DNA of 8,218 nt from Waddliaceae bacterium (GCA_007124415.1 SLFE01000115.1:1-8218); one strand, 5' to 3'; shown: positions 1-6,314, counted from the stretch's first letter. Numbers and translations: made by a program. Notes: generated by a model from the sequence alone, not told the origin.

Positions 1-297
1 GTGTCGATAAGTTGATTGTTGCAGGGGCTGATATCAACCGGGCTGACAAGAATGGTTGGACTCCTCTTCATGCTGCTGCATTGGATGGACATGTTGAGTG
101 TGTTGATAAGTTGATTGTTGCAGGGGCTGATATCAACCGGGCTGACAAGGATGGTTGTACTCCTCTTCATGCTGCTGCATGCAAGGGTCATGTTGAGTGT
201 GTTGATAAGTTGATTCGTGCAGGGGCTGATATCAACCGGGCTGACAAGGATGGTTGGCCTCCTCTTCATGGTGCTGTAAATCTGGGGCATTTAAAAA
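1..297 (+). repeat. Tandem 99-bp repeats encoding ankyrin units
   Basis: Three direct units begin at 1, 100 and 199, exactly 99 bp (33 codons, one ankyrin repeat) apart. Units 1 and 2 differ at about 8 of 99 positions by hand count. A 30-bp core (21-50, 120-149, 219-248) is identical in all three, including silent positions. Unit 3 matches only in its first ~70 bp and then diverges. The array probably continues left of the window. Confidence 0.9.
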
Positions 298-536
298 TTG
301 TAAAGCTTTTGATTGAAAACGGTGCTGATATGGATCAGAAGGTCCCCGGGTTCTCTCCTTATTGGTCGGCTATATTCTGGGGGCATAAAGATATTAAAGA
401 GTTCTTGAAAGAGAAGAAAGCTGATGTGCCCGAACTTTTTCGTTTTTCGACCCTATTGTGTAAAATTTTTCGGATATTTGCCTATGTTTTTTTTAAGACT
501 CGAGAGTGGTTATATGCAAAAGAACTATTTGTTTGA
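1..536 (+). CDS. Ankyrin-repeat protein, 3' part (5' end outside window)
   Basis: The reading frame is open to the left edge (first whole codon at 3) and stops with TGA at 534-536, so only the C-terminal ~177 residues are seen. It contains an incomplete ankyrin repeat, two near-identical full repeats with the TPLHAAA...GHVECVDKLI..GADINRADK pattern, a third diverging repeat (PPLHGAVNLGHLKIVKLLIENGAD) and a degenerate one (SPYWSAIFWGHKDIKEFL). The last ~35 residues leave the ankyrin fold and include an aromatic/hydrophobic stretch (about LFRFSTLLCKIFRIFAYVFF) that could contact a membrane. Ankyrin arrays bind proteins; in intracellular bacteria many are effectors acting on host targets, but nothing here shows secretion or a partner. 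The repeats are almost identical in DNA, implying recent unit duplication. The ankyrin assignment is secure; the role is unknown. Confidence 0.9.
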   Translation, partial: VDKLIVAGADINRADKNGWTPLHAAALDGHVECVDKLIVAGADINRADKDGCTPLHAAACKGHVECVDKLIRAGADINRADKDGWPPLHGAVNLGHLKIVKLLIENGADMDQKVPGFSPYWSAIFWGHKDIKEFLKEKKADVPELFRFSTLLCKIFRIFAYVFFKTREWLYAKELFV

Positions 537-673
537 TCTCAACATAACCCAATTGCTGAAAACTGCTTCGGTTGCAATCAGGGTCAAAGGACGCTTTTTC
601 CGCAGCGTAAGGCAAGCCTTCCCGAGATGGTTTTCATTTCTTATAAATGTTATGTGTGGTAAATCTGTTGTAG
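537..673 (+). other. Intergenic spacer upstream of the NfeD-flotillin operon
   Basis: No convincing gene lies between the ankyrin stop and the NfeD start. Three short inverted repeats are visible: ATTGC/GCAAT (552-556/574-578), ACGCT/AGCGT (591-595/604-608) and AAGGC/GCCTT (609-613/616-620). None is followed by a T-run, so none is a clear terminator. A TATAAA at 642-647 is a possible -10 box, but I find no good -35 (TTCCCG at 619-624 is poor). The operon promoter probably lies here because the next gene has no other upstream space, but it cannot be placed firmly. Confidence 0.3.
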
Positions 674-2893
674 ATGTCTGCAGTTAGATTTACCATTTTT
701 TTTCTCGCTATTTTGTTGTCGCTTGCCGCAGAGGATAAGGCTTTTATCGTTTTTGAGGGCCATATCGGCAAAGAAGAGGTCGAAGATGCGGCCAAAAATC
801 TTCCGGATGAGGAAAACCGGGAGGCGGTTTTTGTCGTAAATTCTTTGTCGGGAGATATCAGGGAAGTTCTGAGCTTTGCCCGCAGGGTCTATTCACTCAA
901 GCGGTCGCAAGGGCTGGAAGTGTCGGTCTTTATCGACGATAATGCTGTAGGGCCGGCGGCGATCCTCCCATTTTTGGCCGATAAGCTCTACACGTCGATT
1001 TTCGTCACATGGGGAGATATTCCCTCGGGAACTGAAGCTGCCATCCCGACGAATCTTTTGCGAAGCCAGATCACAAGCCTTGTTTCCGAGGAAAATCCGA
1101 ACGCCGCTCTGCTGACAACTATGGCCGAGGCGATGGTCGATGACAGCATTATGCTTGTAGAAGACAATGGATGGACGCCCTATACGCTGGATGAGCCGTC
1201 GGACAAACGTGTGATTACTTCCAAAGGGGAAAATCTTATCGTCAGCCATCGCCAGCTGAGGAATCTGGATTTGGTCACGAAGGTGATGTCGCTCAGGGAG
1301 TTCGAGGCGCTCTATGGAAGGCGTGACGAGCCGGAGGTGGAGCCTGCTGAGTCGGCGGCGGTCATATCAAACGAAAGAGATTTTATCGACCGGCTTGAAG
1401 AACACATACAATACAGCGAAGACGAGGAAAATATCGTCGGCAGGATTTACATCGGCGGTCACGACACTCAGATCACGCAAGGGACATGGCTTTTTGTCAA
1501 ATCGGCGCTTGATCATTATAAGGAAGTGCGGCCAATTTTTATCATACTGGAACTCAACACTCCCGGCGGACAGGTCTTTGCCTCGCAAAAGATTGCGGAT
1601 GCTTTGCGGGAGATGGACACCGAGCTCGATATTCCGGTTGTTTGCTATATAAATGATTGGGCTATTTCCGCCGGCGCCATGCTTGCCTACAGCTGCCGGT
1701 TTATCACGACCGATCAAATCGCTGCGATGGGGGCGGCATCGCCTGTCATGCAAACTGCTGAAGGAGTGCAGGCCGCATCGGAAAAAGTGACTTCGGCTTT
1801 GAGGGCCGATTTTGCCAACCGTGCCGCATTTTTCGGTCGCAACTCCGCGATTGCCGAGGCTATGGTGGATGAGGATATCATTTTGGTTTTGCGCCATGGA
1901 AAATTTATCACTCTCGACACAGAAGATCAGATAAGAAGGGACGGGGCTTCGCCGGACATCGTCATCAGCGGCAAGGGCAAGCTTTTGACGTTGAACGCTC
2001 GGCAGCTCATAGAATACGGCGTTGCGGATCTTGAACTGGAGCCGGCAAGGCTGCCGCTGATCACAACCGAGGAACGGGCCGAGGGGCGTTGGCCGGGAGA
2101 GAAGGAACTCCTCTTTCACCAAGAGTTTTTTAAGGACATACCAAACGTGGTAGTCGATACTTATCAAGCCGATTGGCGCATTGCTTTTTTAGCCTTTTTG
2201 GCCAATCCGATGGTCGCTTCGGCTTTATTTATGGGGATGATGATCGGCTTTTATGTCGAATTCAATTCGCCGGGATTCGGCATTCCGGGCGGAGTGGGTG
2301 TCGGATGCTTGTTTCTGATTCTGTTGTCGAGTTTTGCCATGGAAGCGGTAAATTGGCTTGAGGTCATCATCATCTGCGTCGGAATCGCTTTAATTCTTGT
2401 CGATCTGTTTTTGATTCCTACTTTCGGCATCGTGGGGGTATTCGGTATTATTTTGTTTATCGGAGGTTTTTTCGCTCTGATGATCCCGGGGCTGGAGGAT
2501 TTCGACTATGACTTCGACACAAACACGCTGAACCCTGCAGCAGAGTATGCTGTCGAAAGGCTGGGATGGCTGGCTCTAGGGCTGATATTGTCAGTCATTG
2601 TGATTGTTTTGCTGGCCCGCTACGTCTTTCCGGCCCTGGCGCCATATAGCCGCTTTGTGCTATATGGAGGGGAAGAGTCAGTGTCCGAAGGCTATTTTTC
2701 CGGAGAGGATCCAAAAAAATTGCCTCCCGCGGGATCGGAAGGGGAGGCGATGACGGATTTGAGGCCGTCGGGAAAGGTCTTTATCGACGGCAAAATGTAT
2801 GAGGCCGTAAGCGATGGCGAGTACATTTCGAAAGGTGCCAAGGTGCAGGTTTTAAGGCTGAATGGAAATGTTATAGTGGTGAGCGAGGAATGA
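674..2893 (+). CDS. Long NfeD-family membrane serine protease with duplicated ClpP-like domain
   Basis: A 739-aa membrane protein of the NfeD (ClpP-class, Ser-Lys dyad) family, which cleaves membrane-associated substrates and works with SPFH/flotillin proteins. Residues 1-19 look like a signal peptide. Residues ~22-210 form a first, degenerate ClpP-like domain. Residues ~255-450 form the second, with NTPGG (295-299), AISAGA carrying the likely nucleophile Ser332, and Lys371, placed 17 residues before FFGRN as in archaeal 1510-N. Four to five membrane segments follow (about 504-527, 538-556, 562-580, 584-603, 631-650), then a C-terminal OB-fold (about 685-739, LRPSGKVFIDGKMYEA). Usual long NfeD proteins are near 430-470 aa; the excess is the extra N-terminal domain. 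ATG 674 is directly preceded by an in-frame TAG and has no clear Shine-Dalgarno. Its stop overlaps the next start. Family assignment is firm; substrate unknown. Confidence 0.93.
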   Translation: MSAVRFTIFFLAILLSLAAEDKAFIVFEGHIGKEEVEDAAKNLPDEENREAVFVVNSLSGDIREVLSFARRVYSLKRSQGLEVSVFIDDNAVGPAAILPFLADKLYTSIFVTWGDIPSGTEAAIPTNLLRSQITSLVSEENPNAALLTTMAEAMVDDSIMLVEDNGWTPYTLDEPSDKRVITSKGENLIVSHRQLRNLDLVTKVMSLREFEALYGRRDEPEVEPAESAAVISNERDFIDRLEEHIQYSEDEENIVGRIYIGGHDTQITQGTWLFVKSALDHYKEVRPIFIILELNTPGGQVFASQKIADALREMDTELDIPVVCYINDWAISAGAMLAYSCRFITTDQIAAMGAASPVMQTAEGVQAASEKVTSALRADFANRAAFFGRNSAIAEAMVDEDIILVLRHGKFITLDTEDQIRRDGASPDIVISGKGKLLTLNARQLIEYGVADLELEPARLPLITTEERAEGRWPGEKELLFHQEFFKDIPNVVVDTYQADWRIAFLAFLANPMVASALFMGMMIGFYVEFNSPGFGIPGGVGVGCLFLILLSSFAMEAVNWLEVIIICVGIALILVDLFLIPTFGIVGVFGIILFIGGFFALMIPGLEDFDYDFDTNTLNPAAEYAVERLGWLALGLILSVIVIVLLARYVFPALAPYSRFVLYGGEESVSEGYFSGEDPKKLPPAGSEGEAMTDLRPSGKVFIDGKMYEAVSDGEYISKGAKVQVLRLNGNVIVVSEE

Positions 2894-3351
2894 CGGCATA
2901 TTTATTACTGTTTGTGGGGCTGCTCCTAGTTTTTTTGGAGTTTTATCTTCCCGGGGCCGTCATGGGAACTGCCGGAGCCATACTGATTGTTTTGAGCATC
3001 GCATGGTATGCCACCTCGGATGCCTCGGGTCTTGAGATATTAATTTTTATTGCTGTTGCGATAGGGGGTGTGATAGGGGTGATTAATCTTGCCCTTTGGA
3101 GCATCCGCCGCACGGGCAAGGCAAAGTCGATCTTCCTTGAAAGCGATCAGGAAGGGTACAAGGCTTCGCGCTATGAAGAAGAGCTGATAGGAAAAAAGGG
3201 GCATTGCCACACGTCGCTCAGGCCGGGCGGCTATGTGAAGATCGACGGGAAAAAGTACGCCGCCATTTCTGTTTCGGGCTTATTAGACAAGCAAGATGAA
3301 ATTGAAGTGATGGAAATCGAAGGGGAAACCTTAAAAGTGAGGAAAATATGA
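2890..3351 (+). CDS. Short NfeD-like protein (membrane segments plus OB-fold)
   Basis: A 153-aa protein with no protease domain. It has two to three hydrophobic segments (about 3-20, 23-40, 48-70), a charged linker and a soluble C-terminal OB-fold (about 97-153) containing TSLRPGGYVKIDGKKYAAIS. This closely resembles the OB-fold of the preceding gene, so the two C-terminal domains appear paralogous. Short NfeD proteins of this layout typically pair with an SPFH protein, probably through the OB domain; here the flotillin is the next gene. The start overlaps the upstream stop (ATGA, 2890-2893), and a GAGGA abuts the ATG too closely to be a standard Shine-Dalgarno, which favours translational coupling. 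It probably acts at the inner membrane as an accessory or adaptor to FloA; that role is inferred from family and neighbours. Confidence 0.88.
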   Translation: MTAYLLLFVGLLLVFLEFYLPGAVMGTAGAILIVLSIAWYATSDASGLEILIFIAVAIGGVIGVINLALWSIRRTGKAKSIFLESDQEGYKASRYEEELIGKKGHCHTSLRPGGYVKIDGKKYAAISVSGLLDKQDEIEVMEIEGETLKVRKI

Positions 3352-4349
3352 ATATCGAGTTTTATTTCCTAATTGTCGTTATTGCGATTATCGCAATTGT
3401 TTTTTTGGCAATTTTAGGCAAATTTATCAGTCTGTGGTTTCAGGCATTCGTTTCGGGAACGCCCATTCCGATTTTTACGATTATCGGGATGAGCCTGAGG
3501 AAAATTCCGCCTCGGTTGATTGTGACAGGGCGGATTACTTTGTATAAAGCCGGACTAAAGGAAATTAGCGTTGCCGATCTGGAGACCCATTTTTTGGCAG
3601 GAGGCCATGTAGAAACTCTTGTGGAAGCGATGATTGCCGCTGATAAAGCCAACATCGACCTCGACTGGCGCCAGGCAACCGCGATCGATCTGGCGGGCCG
3701 GGATGTGAAAGGAGCTGTTCAGACTTCTGTCTACCCAAGAGTGATCGATTGTCCAAGCGACGGCGGCTACACCATCGGGGTGGCCCGCGACGGTATCCAG
3801 ATCAAGGTGCGCGCCCGTGTGACGGTGCGGACAAACATCAAGCAGCTTGTCGGCGGCGCGACAGAAGAGACAATTATCGCCCGTGTCGGGGAAGGGATCG
3901 TCAGCGCAATCGGCGCCTCGGATACCCATTTGCAAGTTCTAGAAGCTCCCGAGAGGATTTCCCGCAGGGTTCTCGACAAAGGGTTGGACTCTTCGACCGC
4001 CTTTACGATTCTTTCTATTGATATTGTCGAAATGAACCTCGGTGAGAATATCGGAGCGAGGCTGCGAGCTGACAAAGCCGAATCCGACAAGAGGATCGCC
4101 CAGGCCGAAGCGGAGAAAAGGCGCGCGATGGCTGTCGCTGCCGAGCAGGAAAGCAAAGCGAAAGTCAAAGAGAAGGAAGCTTCTCTCGTCAGCGCTCAGG
4201 CCGAGGTGCCAAGAGCCATGGCAGAAGCGTTCCGTTCAGGCAAGCTTGGAATTATGGACTACCAGAGGATTCAAAACATCCAGGCCGACACTGATATGAG
4301 AAAGTCGATCAGCAAACAGGAAAATGAGGGCAAGGGCGGCTCCAAATGA
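3348..4349 (+). CDS. floA: Flotillin-like membrane scaffold protein FloA
   Basis: A 333-aa protein matching Bacillus YqfA/FloA along nearly its whole length. An N-terminal membrane-inserting hairpin (about 5-45) is followed by conserved blocks: LAGGHVE (83-89), AAIDLAGRDV-like TAIDLAGRDV (111-120), RARVTVRTNIKQLVGGATEETIIARVGEGIVSAIG (155-189) and KGLDSSTAF.ILSIDIVEM (211-229). An Ala/Glu/Lys-rich coiled-coil region (about 240-292) ends in EVPRAMAEAFRSGKLGIMDY. FloA oligomerises at the cytoplasmic face of the membrane and organises functional microdomains. The gene overlaps the NfeD-like gene before it (ATGA 3348-3351), with a good Shine-Dalgarno GAGGAA at 3339-3344. The NfeD-FloA adjacency is the same functional pairing as yqeZ-yqfA. 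Length and motifs are normal; I see no defect. Confidence 0.96.
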   Translation: MNIEFYFLIVVIAIIAIVFLAILGKFISLWFQAFVSGTPIPIFTIIGMSLRKIPPRLIVTGRITLYKAGLKEISVADLETHFLAGGHVETLVEAMIAADKANIDLDWRQATAIDLAGRDVKGAVQTSVYPRVIDCPSDGGYTIGVARDGIQIKVRARVTVRTNIKQLVGGATEETIIARVGEGIVSAIGASDTHLQVLEAPERISRRVLDKGLDSSTAFTILSIDIVEMNLGENIGARLRADKAESDKRIAQAEAEKRRAMAVAAEQESKAKVKEKEASLVSAQAEVPRAMAEAFRSGKLGIMDYQRIQNIQADTDMRKSISKQENEGKGGSK

Positions 4350-4918
4350 ATATCGTCGAGTTCATAGGCTTTGTCATCGTCATGATCGCCATGTTCATAA
4401 TTTTTGCAAGGCGGGCATTTGAGGAGAGAAAGCGGAGAGAAAATCCCGAACTGTACCAGCAGGAAGACGAAGATAAGGAGAGGGCGCTCAGAGAGTTCCT
4501 CCGCTCTCTCAATGTCGATGTTGAAGATGCGGAGGAGTTGAAACCCGAGCCTCCACCTCTTCCGCCGGAACCCCAAAAAAAGCCTCAACCCGCCGCAAAG
4601 CTTCCCAGGAGGGATTTCAAATTCGATAGTTCTGTTGAAACCTATGAGAAAACCAAAGGGGTGAGGTCCAGGGAGTTTGAAAGCGATATCGAAGACAGGG
4701 AACTGTCTATTTACGAAGCCGATCTTGTGCAGTCGGATATTTTCCGCAAGCATGAAGAGGGAGCTTATGTCATCATCGAGGATCAATACCGCAGGTCGAG
4801 GGCCGGCCGGCTGCTCAGGGACCTAAAAGATCCTCGGGACATGCTCGTCTACCATGAGATCTTGGGCAAGCCCAAGGCTATGCAAACTCACATCCTGCCC
4901 CATGACCTTGCTGAATGA
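4346..4918 (+). CDS. Uncharacterised single-pass, proline-rich membrane protein of the NfeD-flotillin operon
   Basis: I do not recognise a named family. The 190-aa product has one N-terminal membrane segment (about 3-20, NIVEFIGFVIVMIAMFII) followed by positive residues (ARRAFEERKRR), predicting a cytoplasmic C-terminal part. Then come a highly charged stretch (about 24-65), a proline-rich linker (67-82, PEPPPLPPEPQKKPQP), a charged middle part and a more ordered-looking end (about 140-178) with AYVIIEDQYRR and LLRDLKDPRDMLVYHEILGKPKA. The terminal DPRDMLVYHEILGKP motif resembles, from memory, ends of hypothetical proteins in other PVC bacteria; this is uncertain. It overlaps floA (ATGA 4346-4349) and the next gene (ATGA 4915-4918). 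AAGGGCGG at 4332-4339 may serve as a weak ribosome site. Context suggests an accessory of the FloA/NfeD membrane system. Confidence 0.82.
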   Translation: MNIVEFIGFVIVMIAMFIIFARRAFEERKRRENPELYQQEDEDKERALREFLRSLNVDVEDAEELKPEPPPLPPEPQKKPQPAAKLPRRDFKFDSSVETYEKTKGVRSREFESDIEDRELSIYEADLVQSDIFRKHEEGAYVIIEDQYRRSRAGRLLRDLKDPRDMLVYHEILGKPKAMQTHILPHDLAE

Positions 4919-5592
4919 CTGCGGAGGAGCAATACAGAAAAATTGCGGCAAATGTCGCCGAATTGGCCGCCGGGGCCGGCCGCGATCCCGGAGAAGTTCA
5001 TGTTGTCGCCGTGTCAAAGTCGCATCCGCGCGAGGCAGTTGACGAAGTGTATCTTGCCGGATGCCGCGATTTCGGCGAGAACAGGATGCAGGAAGCGCTG
5101 CCGAAAATGGAGGGCTCTCCCTCGGATTTACGCTGGCATTTTATCGGCAACCTCCAAACAAAAAAAGTGCCGAAAATAATCGGCAGGTTTCACCTTATCC
5201 ATTCTGTCGATTCCCCAAAGTTGGCGCGAAAGATTTCTGATTCCGGTGAAAGGGAGGGGGTGGTCTCGAATATCCTTCTCGAAGTGAACACTTCAGGAGA
5301 AGAGTCAAAACACGGGCTCAGTCCTGAAAAATGGCAGGCCGAGTTTGAAGGTGTCATCGCCTTGCCGGGCATTGCCGTCAAGGGGTTGATGACCATGGCC
5401 CCTCTAACAGAGGATGAGGGTATTATAAGAGGCTGCTTTTCAAGGCTTAGGGAGTTTCGCGACAGCCTGCAGAGCTCATATTCGCTGGCCCTTCCCCACC
5501 TTTCCATGGGGATGACAAACGATTACCCGATCGCGATTGAGGAGGGTGCGACGCTTCTGCGAATAGGAACGGCCATTTTTGCTTGGCATTGA
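4915..5592 (+). CDS. yggS: YggS/PROSC-family pyridoxal-phosphate-binding protein
   Basis: A 225-aa cytosolic protein of the YggS/YlmE/PLPBP family, a single alanine-racemase-like TIM barrel that binds PLP and maintains PLP and amino-acid homeostasis without known catalysis. Conserved signatures are in order: VVAVSK with the PLP lysine K35, FGENRMQE (53-60), WHFIGNLQTKK (74-84), IHSVDS (95-100), VNTSGEESKHG (124-134), VKGLMTMAP (155-163), LSMGMTNDYPIAI (196-208) and LRIGTAIF (215-222). Length is normal. It ends in FAWH instead of the common FG-x-R. It overlaps the preceding gene by ATGA with no visible Shine-Dalgarno, so translation probably depends on coupling. Co-transcription with nfeD-floA is unusual and may be only an operon passenger. 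Confidence 0.95.
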   Translation: MTAEEQYRKIAANVAELAAGAGRDPGEVHVVAVSKSHPREAVDEVYLAGCRDFGENRMQEALPKMEGSPSDLRWHFIGNLQTKKVPKIIGRFHLIHSVDSPKLARKISDSGEREGVVSNILLEVNTSGEESKHGLSPEKWQAEFEGVIALPGIAVKGLMTMAPLTEDEGIIRGCFSRLREFRDSLQSSYSLALPHLSMGMTNDYPIAIEEGATLLRIGTAIFAWH

Positions 5593-5613
5593 TTTTGGTG
5601 ATGTAGGTATAAT
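5583..5613 (+). promoter_or_regulatory. Probable sigma-70 promoter of the fasciclin gene
   Basis: A perfect TATAAT lies at 5608-5613, with TTGGCA (5 of 6 to TTGACA) at 5583-5588 and a 19-bp spacer, slightly long. The -35 overlaps the end of yggS. Transcription would start near 5620, giving a leader of only about a dozen bases before ATG 5632, just enough to hold the Shine-Dalgarno. Predicted by eye only. Confidence 0.5.
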
Positions 5614-5620
5614 GATGTTT

Positions 5621-5625
5621 GGAGG
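5621..5625 (+). promoter_or_regulatory. Shine-Dalgarno deciding the fasciclin start
   Basis: GGAGG lies 6 bases before ATG 5632. This supports ATG 5632 rather than the in-frame TTG at 5626, which would touch the Shine-Dalgarno. Confidence 0.8.
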
Positions 5626-5631
5626 TTGTTT

Positions 5632-6120
5632 ATGATAAAAATATTAGCCGTTGCGGCACTTATGCTGGCGGGCACGGCAGGAGTCGAGGCTCAGGAGCCC
5701 CCCCGGGAACATGCTGTCGATGTGAGCAAGCCCTCCTTTATCAACATCATGTTGAGAAGGCCTCAAATTTTTGATGAATTGCCGAAAGATCAGAACTACA
5801 CCATCTTTGCTCCAACCGAGGAGGCTTTCAGCCAGCTAAATCCGGAAATCAGGGACAAAATCTTCGAACCGGAATTTGCCGGGCAGCTCGAAAAATTGAT
5901 GCATTACCACATAATCGTTGGCGAGCATTATGTTAAGGATTTAACGAGTGGCATGGTGCTGAAATCTGTTGAAGGTAAAGATTTGGTCATTACGGAAAAA
6001 GACGGTCAAATCATGATAAACGAAGCCTCCATCGTCGATCCCGACGGGATCTCGGGCAAGGGAGTGGTGCATCAGATCGACCGGGTGCTTGTCCCCGACG
6101 ATCTCAACTTCGAAGATTAG
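5632..6120 (+). CDS. Secreted fasciclin (FAS1) domain protein
   Basis: A 162-aa protein with a clear signal peptide (MIKILAVAALMLAGTAGVEA, probable cleavage after VEA at 20) and a single FAS1 domain filling the rest (about 34-156). Family landmarks are the early FAS1 block YTIFAPTEEAFSQL (56-69), the central LMHYHIIVGEHY (89-100) with the YH motif, and the closing GVVHQIDRVLVPDD (144-157). FAS1 domains mediate adhesion or protein binding outside the cytoplasm, so this is likely periplasmic or surface-exposed; no lipobox cysteine or membrane anchor is seen. It lies 39 bp after yggS and has its own promoter-like sequence and strong Shine-Dalgarno, so it can be expressed separately from the operon. 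No catalytic role is suggested. Confidence 0.92.
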   Translation: MIKILAVAALMLAGTAGVEAQEPPREHAVDVSKPSFINIMLRRPQIFDELPKDQNYTIFAPTEEAFSQLNPEIRDKIFEPEFAGQLEKLMHYHIIVGEHYVKDLTSGMVLKSVEGKDLVITEKDGQIMINEASIVDPDGISGKGVVHQIDRVLVPDDLNFED

Positions 6121-6157
6121 CGAGCCGCTTGCAAAATTCCAGCGAAATCCATTTTTT

Positions 6158-6195
6158 GGCAAGGGATGATCAATAGTTTGTCTGCCGTTTTTTTT
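6158..6195 (+). terminator. Possible weak terminator after the fasciclin gene
   Basis: GGCA at 6158-6161 can pair with TGCC at 6183-6186, and a run of eight Ts follows at 6188-6195. The T-run is convincing but the stem is only 4 bp with a 21-nt loop, so this is a weak candidate for intrinsic termination. Confidence 0.3.
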
Positions 6196-6314
6196 CTTCA
6201 GCATAGACGATCAAGCGGCGGTCGCCTCTGTTTGAACGTTTCCCTGAAGCGTCCCTTTCCCTTAGTCCACGCGGGTTGATTGATCAATTCAGGCCTCTTA
6301 TTTTCAGGCCGTTA

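Noticed and set aside
1..297. CRISPR array suggested by regularly spaced identical segments
   Set aside because: The period is 99 bp, the repeats are in frame and encode ankyrin units, and the so-called spacers are themselves similar to one another.
483..494. T-rich run near the end of the ankyrin gene as a terminator
   Set aside because: It lies within the coding frame and no GC-rich hairpin precedes it.
424..687. 87-codon + strand frame bridging the ankyrin 3' end and the NfeD start
   Set aside because: It overlaps real genes at both ends, has no Shine-Dalgarno and has no recognisable domain. Only its middle covers the spacer, so it is most likely a chance frame.
1367..2167. 266-codon frame on the - strand inside the NfeD gene
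   Set aside because: It lies fully antisense to a protein with clear family motifs and its translation shows no domain. It is a shadow of codon bias.
4271..4786. 171-codon - strand frame opposite the unknown 190-aa gene
   Set aside because: The + strand frame has a coherent membrane segment, linker and overlaps with both neighbours. The - strand product has no family features and would break the operon.
5626..5631. TTG start two codons upstream for the fasciclin protein
   Set aside because: It directly abuts GGAGG, leaving no spacing. ATG 5632 has an ideal 6-base spacing and gives a good signal peptide.
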